A stretch of DNA of 64,000 nt from Cryptomeria japonica (Eukaryota; Streptophyta; Pinopsida; Cupressales; Cupressaceae). The translations under genes were made by a program, and so were the position numbers. Positions 1 through 11,633 of this stretch are shown here, one piece after another. Under the pieces are notes generated by a model. It ran no database searches. It was not told the origin of the DNA and saw only the letters and a program-made list of their open reading frames with translations. The stretch spans positions 159,774,849 to 159,838,848 of the forward strand of contig NC_081413.1 in assembly GCF_030272615.1 (NCBI RefSeq), written 5' to 3'. How positions within the stretch are numbered: the first letter of the stretch is position 1; each line of letters begins with the position of its first letter.

Positions 1-1156
1 TGGATGTAGGTGGGCACAGACTTGTTTGGTTATGGGCTAAGTAGTGTGGAAGACAACACGTATTGGCTAAGTAGTGTGGAAGACAACATGTATTGGGGGA
101 GTTTACAATGGTTTTAATATGCAATGTTTCAACCTTTTGGTTGATGTACTCAGTGCACACATATATTTGGCCCCCAAATAATCATCCAATTTCTCAGTAA
201 ACATGGAGGTTAAATATGAGTGCTAAGTGAAATGTTGATCTTCCAGCACAAAAAGTAAAGTATGTATGAAGCCACCATGTGTATGAATGTAGTGCAAAAG
301 TCTATTTTCACTTTGGTTGGATTAAAAAAAAGGAAAGGAGAGAAGAAAACCTCATAAAAGTGGTTGTGCATGTCCATTTTACCAAGGTAAAATGGTAAAG
401 TGGTAAGATACTAAGTAAAGGTTTCTGTTACAAGTGAAATATTGTCACAAGGGGAATGAAGGGTAAGGATGCTTTAATCAAGAGGAATGTGTTGCAAAGT
501 TTTTCTCATTATATGTAAAGTATTTCATTAATATAATAACCAAGGGAAAAAATATTTTCATTCATGAGGATGAGGAGGAAGTGTGCAGACAAAGGAAGTG
601 ACAAATTTTTTTCACTATTACCAAAGGGGTAAATTTATCTTATCCAGTTAGAACATAAGGAAAAATATATGAGAATCAGAAAATGACAAGGCACAGAGAG
701 GTCATTTCAGCAAAGGGGCCTTTTTTTTTTTTTTTTTTGCCATTTTTGAGAAAATAGAAGTTAAAAGTCATTTTTGATTTTCACCAAAGTGGATATTTTT
801 CAGTTTTGAGAACAAAGTGGGCTAATGCAAGAAGAGGTAGACAATGGCTAAATATGGCAAACTTCGGTCAATGGGCAAAGATATGAGTTGATAGGCTACT
901 AAAGGAGTGTTTTTTAGATTTTTGAAAAAATCACTAACAGGTCAGTAGTGGAAAAGTGGCAAGTTTTGGGTCAAAGTGTAGAAATGGTGTGACAAGTGCC
1001 TGCAAGTGGTGATTTTTAGAATTTCAACAGTTTCCAACAAGTGTGATAGGGTGCTATTTTTGGCAATTTTGGAAGAAGAAGAGAGCAGATTTTCAAACTT
1101 TAGGATTCAAAGATGAAGACATGTGATTTTTCAAAGATGCTTTTAGGGTTTTCTTT
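1..1156. other. AT-rich non-coding flank
   Basis: No coding region, RNA gene or recognisable retroelement domain is visible. The stretch contains an 18-base T run at 721-738 and a short tandem duplication at 35-94. It ends at the AGGTC target-site copy of the gypsy element. It may be older decayed repeat sequence, but nothing in it identifies a family. Confidence 0.5.
35..94. repeat. 30-bp tandem duplication, two copies
   Basis: Bases 35-64 and 65-94 are the same 30-base unit beginning GGCTAAGTAGTGTGG. They differ at one position (C to T near the unit end). No function is apparent. Confidence 0.9.
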
Positions 1157-1161
1157 AGGTC

Positions 1162-2790
1162 TCATGCAGGAGCACCTAGGACTTACGCTTATAGTCCTTT
1201 CACAATTTTGGCTTGTACTGACCTTAGTCAGGTCAGGTTCCTAATAAGGACTCCAGGAGGGTCCAAGGAGTGAGTGTGATGTTTGATTTGAGTCAAGTGT
1301 AGGCCTAATTGAGTTGGTTTTCTTACTAGGTTTGCACTTTGTGATTAGGTAGTAGTTTGAGTAGTTGAAATGACCTTCTTGATGGTCAAAAGTGGCAAAA
1401 TTTGGTGTGAGAATTAGAGAGGTTTAGAATAGTATTAGGAATGTTTAAAAAGTCATGAGTAATGACTTGAAATAGGTTGCATAGGTTGGCAAAGCAAAAA
1501 TAAATTTTTTGTAAAAGTTGTCATGACAACTTTTATCCTAAAAGTGCTTAGCGGTGGAGTTAGGGATAGAACAATGCCCTAGAATGCCTCCACATGTGGG
1601 GAAGACTATTTAAACCTCCTCTTGAATGGTTACCAAGGTTGGAAGTTTGATTTTGTATGATCAACAATCTAAAACTACTCATTTTCGGGCTGGTATCACT
1701 ATTTTTGGCTTATTTTGCTTACAATGTGAATACAAATGGATTGAATCCATAGATCTAGCTATGGATTGAGTTTATTTGGTGCATTTCAAATTCATTTTTT
1801 TCATTCCATGCTTTGTAGATAGGGTGTGTTAGTGTTTTCATTGTATTGTTTCCAATCAGCCAGTTTTGGCTTGTAAATAGAAATTTCATGTAAAATGGTT
1901 GCCCCATAGAATCCCTTCCTGCTACCATCACAACCTATTGGGAAATGGAAGGAAACCCTTTGTACAATGTAAATATGTAGGGAGGAGTTCTAGAAGTGAA
2001 GATTTACATGGTTAACACCTTGTTCTAGGCGAGTCCAGGAGCAACTCGGCTAGAGAAGACAGGGTGAAATTTGAGTGCATAGTGCAGAGGTGAACGCAAA
2101 ACCACAACCAAATAATTTAGGGAGGTCCATGAATTCCATACAGAGTTACCATGGCAAGGAGGAGTCTTGAAAATACTTTTAGATGTCCATTTCACTAATT
2201 TGATTAGTCACTGAAGGTTAAGAGGCCTAGAAACTCTTCAAAACCCTCATTTTTGGGTTAGGGCATTGTACGACAAGTTGGGAAACCAAAACAACCAAAA
2301 TATCTTGGGTATAGGTGAATTATTGAAGAAAAATGAAATTCTTTGCAAGGTCTTTTGGACCGTTTTCCTCAAAACCCTTGAAAACCGGATTTTGGAGGCC
2401 TAATAGGGGCTCATTCCTTGTAGCCCTATTTCTAGGAAAAATGGTAAATTGGTATGAAAGATAATGAATGAAAACCAAAAATAGACCTAAATGGAATTAA
2501 TTCCATGTTAAATGCTACCTCCACACCTGTGCAATGACTCACAACAGTATGGGGGTAAAATTGACAAGTTGTTGTCAAGATAGCAAAGTTGAGCATATGG
2601 AAGACACTTCTAAATGGTAGGGTTCCTAGTTAAACACTTGTTGCAAACACCTTGAGATTGGAAAGAAGAAAGACCTAGAAGAGATTAAGAAGGACTTGGA
2701 GGTCTTAGAGCATAGCTAGACCTAGAGAGGTTGGTGGAATTAAGCAACACCAACTAAGTGAAGTGTGAGCAAGCTAGGCAAACCCCATCA
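1162..2790 (+). repeat. 5' LTR of the gypsy chromovirus
   Basis: This is a direct repeat of 21471-23087, starting at the shared GCAGGAGCACCTAGG block and ending CCCCATCA. The first bases are TCATGC here and TGGTGC in the 3' copy, so the canonical TG start is mutated. A TATA-like TATTTAAA lies at 1607-1614 and could be the promoter. The AGGTC target duplication abuts it on the left. Confidence 0.93.
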
Positions 2791-2793
2791 AAT

Positions 2794-2805
2794 TTGTATC
2801 AGAGC
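2794..2805 (+). promoter_or_regulatory. Primer-binding site of the gypsy element
   Basis: TTGTATCAGAGC begins three bases after the 5' LTR. It matches the usual plant initiator-methionine tRNA site (TGGTATCAGAGC) except for one base. This fixes the LTR end and the + orientation. Confidence 0.85.
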
Positions 2806-2835
2806 CTATAAGATTTGGGCTAGGTGAGTAGATAT

Positions 2836-4330
2836 TGATAACTTAAAGAGGAATGATGAGTACCAAATTAGTACTGAGAGGGGGGAGGGGTGAATCAGTA
2901 CAAGCAAAAAATCACTTTCTTGAAACTGGTTACCAGCAGACACTATGCTTTGGCAGACAAATAGTAATACAGGTCTTAAATAGAGAACAACCGGCTAAAC
3001 TCAGAATAGTTGAGATAAGAATAAACTGGTTAACACTTATCTTTTCATACAATCCTAGAGCTACACTTCCATTTCACCCTTATGCATGAATAGGTAGTCA
3101 ATAATCAGAAATACAATAACTAGTTTAGCATGATTTACTATCAGACACAGATCACTCAAACCATCATATGAAAACTACTACACATAACACATAGATTTTT
3201 CACATGGAAACCCAACTGGGAAAAACCACGGTGGGGATGAATACCCACAAGATGTTTTATGAACTCTTTAGAAGTCCGCTATGTTAGGATCCTTGTCCGA
3301 TTAAAGATTGATATAATAGGTTCTGTTAGGAACCGATCCTGTTAGGGATCACCCGGTTAAGGGATGGCTAGAATACCCAGTTAAGGGTTAAACCCTGTTA
3401 AAGGTTACCTTGTTAGAGGATTTCAAGAACTCAATGGTTTTGAGTCACCCTGTCAAAGGATTTACTGTAAGCCGGTTAAAGCTACCCTGTTAAGGGATTT
3501 CTCAACTGTTGAAGTGGTTAGAGATCAACGGGTATTACAATGATCTGGTAACAACACTTAACACCAATGCAGATCCGCTTTAGCTCCTCTTCAACTTCTG
3601 CACTTACACTCTGCAGATATCACTTCTTTCCTGTGGTCTAGCAAGAATCACGTATCTCTTCACTTGGATACATACACACAACTTTTGCCAACAACTTCAG
3701 AAAGAAACACAACAATGACCTTATAGGAAACCGATAGGTCAGTATCATAAACCCTAAACCCTAAACCTATTAGGTTAAGCAATTCAAATGGTTCAATCCT
3801 TATCGTTGAACATATTGCATTAAATGCAATAGTCTTGGACTGATCTCAAGACATTCACCATCATTCATTTTCCATCGCTTTTCTGGTGGCTGATAACCCA
3901 TCACGCCTTTGCACTACTTCCAGAGTTTGCACATTCCCGAGGTAGAAGAGAACAGTCTTCTTCATGCAAGATCCTTCATGCACACAAGGCTGACATGGCG
4001 ACATAGTCTGTTCTTCATTGCAATGCTAACTCATCACACAAAGTTACCTGTTGAGTCACACAGGTTTGAAACTCATCAACCAAAAACCCTGAGACTACTA
4101 ACTGGTAGTCATACAAAGCTTCCATGTACCGGTTCTCATATCAACATGCCAGTTCACCTTGAACAACCACACCACTTCACTTTGGCACACATACTGGCTC
4201 ACAATGTTATACAGGTTCTCACATATACAGGTTCTTGGTAACATGCCGGTTCTCTCTTCTTCAACATATTGACATCAATGACAACATACAATGTCATAAT
4301 GTCCTAATACTGGTTCGTATAATGCCAACA
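2836..4330 (-). repeat. 3' LTR of copia element 1
   Basis: On the + strand it runs from TGATAACTTAAAG to ATGCCAACA and matches 8730-10225 closely. It contains a conserved copia LTR block near 3195-3250 and a run of degenerate GTTAAGGGAT motifs at about 3290-3510. Many differences from the other copy are C/T or G/A. Confidence 0.95.
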
Positions 4331-4500
4331 ATCTCCCCCTTTGGCATTGATGGCAATATACAAAGATATCTCGCTGCTTCACATCTTATCCCCCAAATTC
4401 TGCAAATATCCTCTCTGCTTCACTTCTTCTCCCCCTTTGACAACAATGCCAAAGTGCAGGCACAAGCTTTTCCTGTTCCATTATGTTGCTCCCCCTAAGG
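4331..4500 (-). promoter_or_regulatory. Multiple polypurine tracts of copia element 1
   Basis: On the minus strand AAAGGGGGAGAT directly abuts the 3' LTR (4331-4342). Further G-rich tracts follow at about 4428-4440 and 4490-4497. Repeated PPTs upstream of the 3' LTR are a known Sirevirus trait. The first is the probable plus-strand primer. Confidence 0.8.
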
Positions 4501-4576
4501 AGTAGCATCCATCAACACATCAATCCTAAAGAGAATTTTGACTATGCAATACTTGACTGATGTGGAGTATATACCT

Positions 4577-5086
4577 TTAGTTTACCTCCTGAAGGGGCAA
4601 CACCCCTAACTCACCTCTTAAGTACATAAATGTAGCCTTTGGGAGAGGCTTGGTGAATATATCCGCTAATTGCTCCTTACTGGAAACATGTTCTAGTGCA
4701 ATCTCTTTGTTCTGAACCTTTTCCCTTAAGAAATGATACTTAAGCTCAAAGTGCTTGGTTCTAGAATGTAAAACCGGATTCTTGGAGATGTTAATTGCAC
4801 TAGTATTATCAAAAAATATACTTACCGGTTCAGATACAGGAACTTTGAAGCCATTTAATACATGCTTCATCCAAATTGTCTGAGTGCAGTTCATGAAAGC
4901 TACAACATACTCTGCTTCCGTTGTAGACTGAGAGATACAACTCTGCTTCTTGCTCATCCATGAGGCCAGTCTACCATCGAGAAATAATGCACCACAGGTT
5001 GTGCTCTTCCGGTAATCCACATTACCTACCCAATTAACATCTGTGAATACTTTCAAGTTGAAGTCCTTGCCATATGGATGCCACAA
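4577..5086 (-). pseudogene. Copia RNase H domain (element 1)
   Basis: The 169-residue frame carries the copia RNase H signature: a first acidic block (FTDVNWVGN), the KSTTCGA and SWMSKKQ stretches, the STTEAEY motif, a DNTSAI block and the terminal LADIFTKPLP motif. The domain degrades the RNA strand during reverse transcription. It is separated from the RT frame by a stop inside the usual TIDYGLW stretch (TAG replaces the Tyr codon), so it is a fragment of a broken polyprotein. It ends about 250 bases from the 3' LTR, as expected. Confidence 0.92.
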
Positions 5087-5106
5087 TCCCTAATCAATAG
5101 TTCCCT

Positions 5107-6110
5107 TCAGATACCTAAGAATCCTCTTGACTGCAACCAGGTGGGATTCTCTTGGACTTTTTGAAATCTTGCAGTGATGCCAACTGCATATGCAATATCT
5201 GGTCTGCTATGCACTACATAATGTAACTTACCAATCATTGATCGGTATTCCTTCTCATCAACCAATGCTGACTCATCCTCTTTGGATAGTTTACAACCAA
5301 TCACCATTGGTGTACCAACCAGTTTTCTATCTTCCATGCCAAAGGTCTTCAACACCTTTTTGGCATATTTGGACTGAGTGATAAAGATTCCATCTCTCAT
5401 CTGCTGAATCTGCAGTCCAATGAAGAACTTAATTTCCCCTACAAGTGACATCTCAAACTCTTCATCTCATCTGCAAACTCATGACTCATCTTGTCATTTC
5501 CACCAAAGATAATGTTATCAACAAATACCTCACAGATTAGGATCTGATCTCCTTCAGATTTCAAGTAGATATTGTTGTCTTCGCTTGTTCTTTCAAATCC
5601 AAGCTTTAGTAGATGGGAGTGTAGACGTTCATACCATGCTCTGGGTGCCTGCTTTAGACCATATAAGGCTTTATGTAGCCTACATACCATGTCACTATCT
5701 TCAGATAGGGCAAACCCATCTGGCTGCTCTATATACACCTCTTCTTCAAGTAATCCATTTAGAAATGTAGATTTTACATCCATTTGATATACTTTGAATC
5801 CTTTAAAAGTTGCATATGCGAGAAGCATATGAACTCCTTCCAATTTGGCTACTGGAGCAAAGGTTTCTCCATAGTCTTCTCCTTCTTCTTGAGCATATCC
5901 TTTACATACTAGTGTAGCTTTTCCTTACCACTGTGCCATCCTCATTTAGCTTGTTTATGAAAACCCATTTGGTTCTAATGACATTTTTATGCTCCGGTCT
6001 AGGTACCAAAGACATGTACCATTCTTCTCTATCTGGTCAAGTTCCTCCTCCATTGCCTTGATCCAATCCTCCTCTTTATGTGCCTCTTTGAATGATTTAG
6101 GCTCAAATTT
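5107..6110 (-). pseudogene. Copia reverse transcriptase (element 1)
   Basis: The domain is read in two overlapping pieces (to about 5439, and 5107-5451) with a decayed N-terminal part up to about 6110. Visible blocks are [36 protein letters not shown], the catalytic box and the GTPM...SMIGKLHYV thumb region. The catalytic box reads FVDN instead of Y/FVDD: the second aspartate codon GAC has become AAC. A frameshift at about 5440 separates palm and thumb. Loss of a catalytic Asp makes the enzyme inactive even without the stops. Confidence 0.92.
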
Positions 6111-6178
6111 AGAGATCATACAAGAATTTCTCTAACCTTTCTTCTTATAAGGATTCCTACATCCTTATCTCCTATGAT

Positions 6179-7696
6179 CTACTTAGGATCATGATTTAGC
6201 TTGACATACCGAGGAATGGTCTTGACTGATTCCTCATGCTTTTCTTCTTCATCCTCATCTTCATCAGCATCAACATTCATCGGTGAAGGAACATTGTTAC
6301 TGGTACTGGGCTGATTAGCAACCGGTTCCCAAAAGGTTACTACCGGTTCATCTCTTATTTGCTTACTGTCGGTTTCCTCAGGTTTACCAGAGTTTTCATC
6401 AACTCTAACATTGATGTTTTCCACAATTCTCTGAGTCCTAGTGTTGAAACATTTGAGAGCTTTGCTCTTGGTGGAATATCCTAGGAATATTCCTTCATCA
6501 CATTTTGCATCAAACTTGCTATGATGTTCACTCCTCTTGATATAACATTTGCTACCAAACATTCTAAAGTAGCTTACTACAGGAGTCTTACCGGTCCAAT
6601 ACTCATAAGGAGTCTTATCTTTTCCTTTCTTGATAAGTACCCAGTTTATTGTGTATACTACAGTGCTCACCGCTTCTCTCCAAAATGTGTGAGCAAATTT
6701 TCCTTAGATTAGCATAGTTGTAGTTGCTTCAACCACAATCCGATTGTTTCTCTCTGCTAAGCCATTCTGCTATGGAGTCTGGGTGGCAGACAACTGCCTC
6801 TTGATGCCATGTTCCTCACAGTACTTGTTGAATTCATTGGAAGTGAATTCCCCTCCTTGATCAGTTCTTAGGTACTTGATCCTTTTACCGCTTTCCTTCT
6901 CCACTAATGCTCTGAAAGCTTTGAACTTTCCAAAAGCTTCCGACTTATCTTTCAAGAATGTGACCCACATCATTCTTGAGCAGTCATCAGTGAGAATCAT
7001 GAAGTACCTATCACCCTGTACACTCCTAGATTTCATAGGACCACACAAATCAGTATGCACAAGATCAAGTAAATTGTCTGCTGAGAAAGATTTACCTTTA
7101 AAAGTTGAGGAAGACATTTTCCCTAGTTGACACTCTCTGCATAAGGTATTTTCTGTTTTGCTCAGCACCAGCAACCCTCTAACTGCCTTGATCTGACTGG
7201 CCTTCACAATGTTATCAAAGTTTACATGGCAGAGTCTCCTATGCCATATCCAGCTGTCATCAAACTTGGCCATGAGACATGTACTGATATTTGCATTCAA
7301 CTGAAATAGGTTACCTTTGGTCTGCATGCCGATGGCCACCACTTCACCATTCTTTCCTTCGATTCTGCACACTCCGTTCTTGAACTCCAGAGTGAGACCA
7401 CTATCATTCAACTGGGCAACACTCAGAAGGTTGTGTCTAAGACTATCAACCCAATACACATTGTCAGCTCTGCTCTTTCCATTTAGAGAGATGGACCCTC
7501 TTCCTTTAACTATACATGGTGCATCATTACCAAAATGAACCACACCACAATCATATTCTTCCAAAGATAGAAACTTGCTCCGGTCACCAGTCATATGCTG
7601 AGAACAACCACTATCAATAATCCACTCATTGGAATTATTAAAGCGGGAGACAAGAGCCTTCTTGTTTGACACATCTTCCTTTATTGCAACAAACAC
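6179..7696 (-). pseudogene. Copia protease and integrase (element 1)
   Basis: From 7696 leftward come the aspartic protease site DSGCSQHM, a GAG-pre-integrase region (WHRRLCHVN, CRECQLGK), then the integrase core with HTDLCGPM and TDQGGEF. The frame stops inside the universal TPQQNG motif because CAG has become TAG (6767-6769). It resumes after about 100 bases at 6670 (YTINWVLIKKG, integrase C-terminal GKTPVVSYFRMFGSKCY, FLGYS) and runs into an acidic linker. A further stop at 6176-6178 replaces the Gln of the usual DPKQIIGD. Confidence 0.93.
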
Positions 7697-7765
7697 AATG
7701 TCTTTATTCTCTTCGTCTTTTGATTCCTCATCTGTGACACCTTCATCAACTACAACAAAGCAGTT

Positions 7766-8677
7766 TCACCGGTTTCCTCCTTTGAATTTCTTGAACCTCT
7801 CTAGTTTATCCTTGTTGTCACCATTAGGACAATTTATAGCAATATGTCCTATTTGGTTACAAGAAAAACATTTCAAAGGGAGCTTACCTCTGTATTTACC
7901 AGTTCCTTTTGGAAGTTTCCTGGAAAGAAGAGCTTCAAATTCCATCAGGATCTCCTCATCATCCATTTCTTTGCTCTATCTCGGTTCACCACTGGTGCAT
8001 GCTTGCTTTCCTTTTCTTGATGATACAATAGAGGCTTTAAAAGCTGATTCAATCTTTTGAACACTGCCATCAAAACTATTTAGCTCATAGGCTGTCAACT
8101 TTGCAATGATGGAGTCAAGGGATACCTTAGTCTTGTCTATTGATCTCAACTCCTGAATAGTAGCAACCCTTATTTTATAGACCGGTAATAAGGATCTCAA
8201 AACTTTGCTTACCACAGTGGAATCTTCCATTTTACCACCTGCACTCTTGATATCCCCGACAACAATTTTGATTCTTATTCCATACCGTTGAATGGTCTCA
8301 CCTTTAACCATCTGCATGTCTTCAAACTTCTCTCTAAGGCTTTCCTCCTTAGCTTGTTTTACATGATCATCACCACCATAGATATTTTCAAGAGTATCCC
8401 ATACTTCTTTTGGATTTACTTTATCTTAGACATCAATAAACTCAATGTCAGATAAACTACTAATTAGGGCTTCCATGACTTGCCCATTCTCCTGTATTTC
8501 TCTCTTTTGATCATCGGTGAGAGTACCAGTAGGAGCAACATAAACATTCTCAACATAGCTCCAGTGTTGAGCACCCATTCTTTTTATGTATATCTTCATT
8601 CTATCTTTCCATATATTGAAATTCTCTCTGTTGAACTTTGGACCTTCCTCTTCATCATTACAATAGGATCTTTCCAT
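7766..8677 (-). pseudogene. Copia Gag with one zinc knuckle (element 1)
   Basis: The start is taken at 8677, about 40 bases after the PBS, where the sequence reads MERSYCNDEEEGPKFNREN. The capsid-like part (NFNIWKDRMKIYI) resembles copia Gag/UBN2 proteins. In-frame stops lie at about 8423-8425 and 7973-7975, and the middle part runs at 7976-8317. The nucleocapsid part at 7766-7966 has one CCHC knuckle, CFSCNQIGHIAINC. Gag packages the element RNA. Confidence 0.85.
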
Positions 8678-8715
8678 CAAGCGGTTAAGCTTACAACATA
8701 GAGGACTTGGAGGAT

Positions 8716-8727
8716 GCTCTGATACCA
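8716..8727 (-). promoter_or_regulatory. Primer-binding site of copia element 1
   Basis: On the minus strand this reads TGGTATCAGAGC, a perfect initiator-Met tRNA site, two bases inside the 5' LTR end at 8730. Confidence 0.95.
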
Positions 8728-8729
8728 AT

Positions 8730-10225
8730 TGATAACTTAAAGAGGAATGATGAGTACCAAACCAGTACTGAGAGGGGGGGGGGGGTGAATCAATACAAGC
8801 AAAAAATCACTTTCCTGAAACCGGTTACCAGCAGACACTATGCTTTGGCAGACAAACAGTAATACCAGTCTTAAACAGAGAACAACTAGCTAAACTCAGA
8901 ATAGTTGAGATAAGCATAAAATGGTTAACACTTATCTTTTCATACAATCCTAGAGCTACACTTCTATTTCACCCTTATGCATGAATAGGTAGTCAATCAT
9001 TAGAAATACAATAACTAGTTCAGCATGATTTACTATCAGACACAGATCACTCAAACCATCATATAAAAACTACTACACATAACACACAGATTTTTCATGT
9101 GGAAACCCAATTGGGAAAAACCACGGTGGGGATGAATACCCACAAGCTATTTTATGAACTCTTTAGAAGTCTGCTTTGTTAGGAGCCTTGTCTGGTTAAA
9201 GACTGATACAATAGGTTCTGTTAGGAACTGATCCAGTTAGGGATCACTCGGTTAAGGGATGGCTAAAATATCCGGTTAAGGGTTAAACCCTGTTAAAGGT
9301 TACCTTGTTAGAGGATTTCAAGAACTCAATGGTTTTGAGTCACCCTATCAAAGGATTTACTATAAGCCAGTTAAAGCTACCCTGTTAAGGGATTTCTCAA
9401 CTGTTGAAGTGGTTAGAGATCAATAGGTATTACAATGATATGGTAACAACACTTAATGCCAATGCAGATATGCTTTAGCTCCTCTTGAACTTCTACACTT
9501 ACACTCTGTAGATATCACTTCTTTCCTCTAGTCTGGAACGAATCACGTATCTCTTCACTTGGATACATACACACAACTTTTGCTAGCAAATTCAGAAAGA
9601 AACACAACAATGACCTTATAGGAAATAGATAGGTCAGTAGCATAAACACTAATCCCTAAACCTGTTAGGTTAAGCAATTCAAATTGTTCAATCCTGACCA
9701 TTGAACATATTGCATTAAATGAAACAGTCTTGGACTGATCTCAAGACATTCACCATTGTTCATTTTCCATCGCTTTTCTGGCGGCTGATAACCCATCATG
9801 CATTTGCACTGCTTCTAGACTTCACACATTCTTGAGGTAGAAGAGAACAATCTTCTTCATGCAAGATCCTTCACGTGCACAAGGCTGATGTGGAAACATA
9901 GTCTATTCTTCGTTGCAATGCTAACTCATCACACAAAGTCATCAGTTGAGTCACACGGGCTTGAAACTCATCAACCAGAAACCCTGAGACTACCAACCGA
10001 TAGTCATACAAAGCTTCCATGTATCGGTTCTCATATCAACATGCCGGTTCACCTTGAAAAGACACACCACTTCACTTTGGCACACATACCGGTTCACAAT
10101 GTTATACCGGTTCTCACATATACTGGTTCTTGGTAACATGCCGGTTCTCTCTTCTTCAGCATATTGACATCAATGACAACATACAATGCCATCATGTCCT
10201 CATACTCGTTCACATAATGCCAACA
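8730..10225 (-). repeat. 5' LTR of copia element 1
   Basis: This is the partner of 2836-4330 and contains the same conserved block (about 9090-9145) and GTTAAGGGAT run (about 9180-9400). ACCGGTT motifs recur near 10020-10150, as in the related LTRs. It ends TGCCAACA and is followed by the GATAT target copy. Confidence 0.95.
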
Positions 10226-10259
10226 GATATCCTCAAGGGAATCTGTAGGAGACAACACC

Positions 10260-10754
10260 ATGGTGACCAATGTAGAGTTGGAAAAGAAAGTGGATGATCA
10301 GGAGGAAGAAAATAGACTCCTGAAGGAGAAGTTGATTGAATTGGAAAGTAAGCTTGGTGAGATTGAAACCAAGGCAAATGAAGTGTTGGTAAAGGTTGAA
10401 GTAATAGAAGGGAAGGGTAAAGAGGTGTCAGAGATAGACAAAGTACCTGAACCTGATCTTGTCTTAGAACAAGAACCTTTCCTAAAGGCATTGAAAGCCT
10501 TAAGTGGTAAATCATTAGAAGGATTGACATTATTTACTAGTAAGATGGGAGTAGAAGTGTTTCTAGAATGGATAGAGGGCATGGAGAACCATTTTGAATG
10601 TGAAGGCATAACTGAAGCCCAAGGAGTTAAAGTGGCCAAGTATAGGACGAGAGGAGCTCCTCTCACATGGTGGAAATTTGTGCAAGATGAGATGAAAAAA
10701 ATTGACAAAACATCCATCTCTTCTTGGAAAGGGATGTTAGTCAAAATCAAATAA
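10260..10754 (+). pseudogene. Gypsy chromovirus Gag, N-terminal part
   Basis: The frame begins at the first ATG of the host element after its leader. Residues about 1-60 are Glu/Lys-rich and probably coiled coil. Residues about 85-164 match the retrotransposon Gag capsid fold (VFLEWIEGMENHFE, RGAPLTWWKFVQDE, SSWKGML). A TAA stop ends it just before the non-autonomous insertion at 10762. The same frame resumes at 17384 once the insertion and one CTATC copy are removed. Confidence 0.9.
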
Positions 10755-10761
10755 GTCTATC

Positions 10762-11562
10762 TGTTGGCATATGCACACTCCAATGAGACATTGTAGGTTA
10801 TTGAAGGTTTTGTCATTGATGGCAACCTTGCAATCCTATGGCACCGGCAAAGGCATTATACCAGCATCAACAGATCACACTCTACACCGGCACTCAGGAC
10901 ACTGACACCGACACAGAAGAAAAGAAGTATATCGGCACAGAGGCCGACATGATTTTTTGTTATATTACATTTTTGTTTATTATTGTAAAACATTGTAAGG
11001 TGACTTGATATCATTGTAAAATGACTCTTATATATAAAAGAGATCATTGTAGACATTTGGTAATGTAAGGAGGTGAAGAAAGCAAAAAGGTAAGGTAGAC
11101 CTATTATGCGAAATATAGGTTAAGAGGTATATGTAAAGAATAGAGAAGAAACTGGTACTAAATTTGGCATTGAGGATGCTACTATAAAGCAGTACAAGTT
11201 ATTGGATTTTCATAATCCACATTGTAAGTCAGTGAGACTTTCCATTTGAGCAGTGAGCTCTAGGCACTTGGCCTTCCTGCATGTGTAGGCCCCTATTGTA
11301 AGTAATATTCTCTTATTGGCTAGTAAGTGAATATTGTGGGTCACAAACCCCACTGAGGTTTTTTCCACACCAGGTTTCCTTGTTAAATCATTGTGTTATG
11401 GTGTGATTTTCATGTGGTTTCTTTCTTTTCTGTTTATTGCATCATTTCTTGCATACCGGTACACTGTTATAATATGTTGTGCATGTTTTAAGTTGAGAAA
11501 TTCTAATTATCGGTTAGATACTGATTCACCCCCCCCTCTCAGTATCTATGGGATTCCTAACA
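10762..11562 (+). repeat. 5' LTR of element 2
   Basis: It begins TGTTGGCATATGC and ends GGATTCCTAACA. It has a TATA box (TATATATAAAA) at 11029-11039. Near its end it carries the CACCCCCCCTCTCAGTA run that also closes the LTRs of elements 1 and 3. Confidence 0.95.
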
Positions 11563-11578
11563 ATAGGTATCAGAGCTT
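11563..11578 (+). promoter_or_regulatory. Primer-binding site of element 2
   Basis: ATAGGTATCAGAGC follows the LTR directly. It matches the initiator-Met tRNA site at 11 of 12 core bases. Confidence 0.88.
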
Positions 11579-11633
11579 GGTCCTCTATTTTCAGAAGCCT
11601 AACAGCTTGAGGAAGATCTTGACACCGGTAAAG

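Larger units (their letters stand above)
2836..10225 (-). mobile_element. Sirevirus-like Ty1/copia retrotransposon (element 1)
   Basis: Two LTRs of about 1.5 kb (2836-4330 and 8730-10225) are flanked by GATAT at 2831-2835 and 10226-10230. On the minus strand the order is LTR, initiator-Met PBS, gag with one zinc knuckle, protease, integrase, RT, RNase H, several G-rich PPT-like tracts, LTR. Protease-integrase-RT order is copia. The LTR start TGTTGGCA, the tract AAAGGGGGAGAT and its repetition upstream of the 3' LTR are Sirevirus features. It landed in the leader of the gypsy host between PBS and gag. Several stops and an altered RT catalytic box show it is inactive. Confidence 0.95.

Noticed and set aside
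3720-3780. CCCTAAACCCTAAA stretch as telomeric repeat
   Set aside because: Only two copies occur, within an LTR; the other LTR has a diverged version. Not an interstitial telomere array.
10298-10750. 150-codon open stretch on the minus strand
   Set aside because: It is the antisense shadow of the chromovirus gag, which has clear Gag motifs on the + strand.
11334-11633. Upstream extension of element 2 ORF1 with hydrophobic segments (possible signal or membrane part)
   Set aside because: These codons lie in the LTR and across the PBS; the same hydrophobic frame also occurs in the 3' LTR (17150-17404). The start at 11634 is more reasonable.
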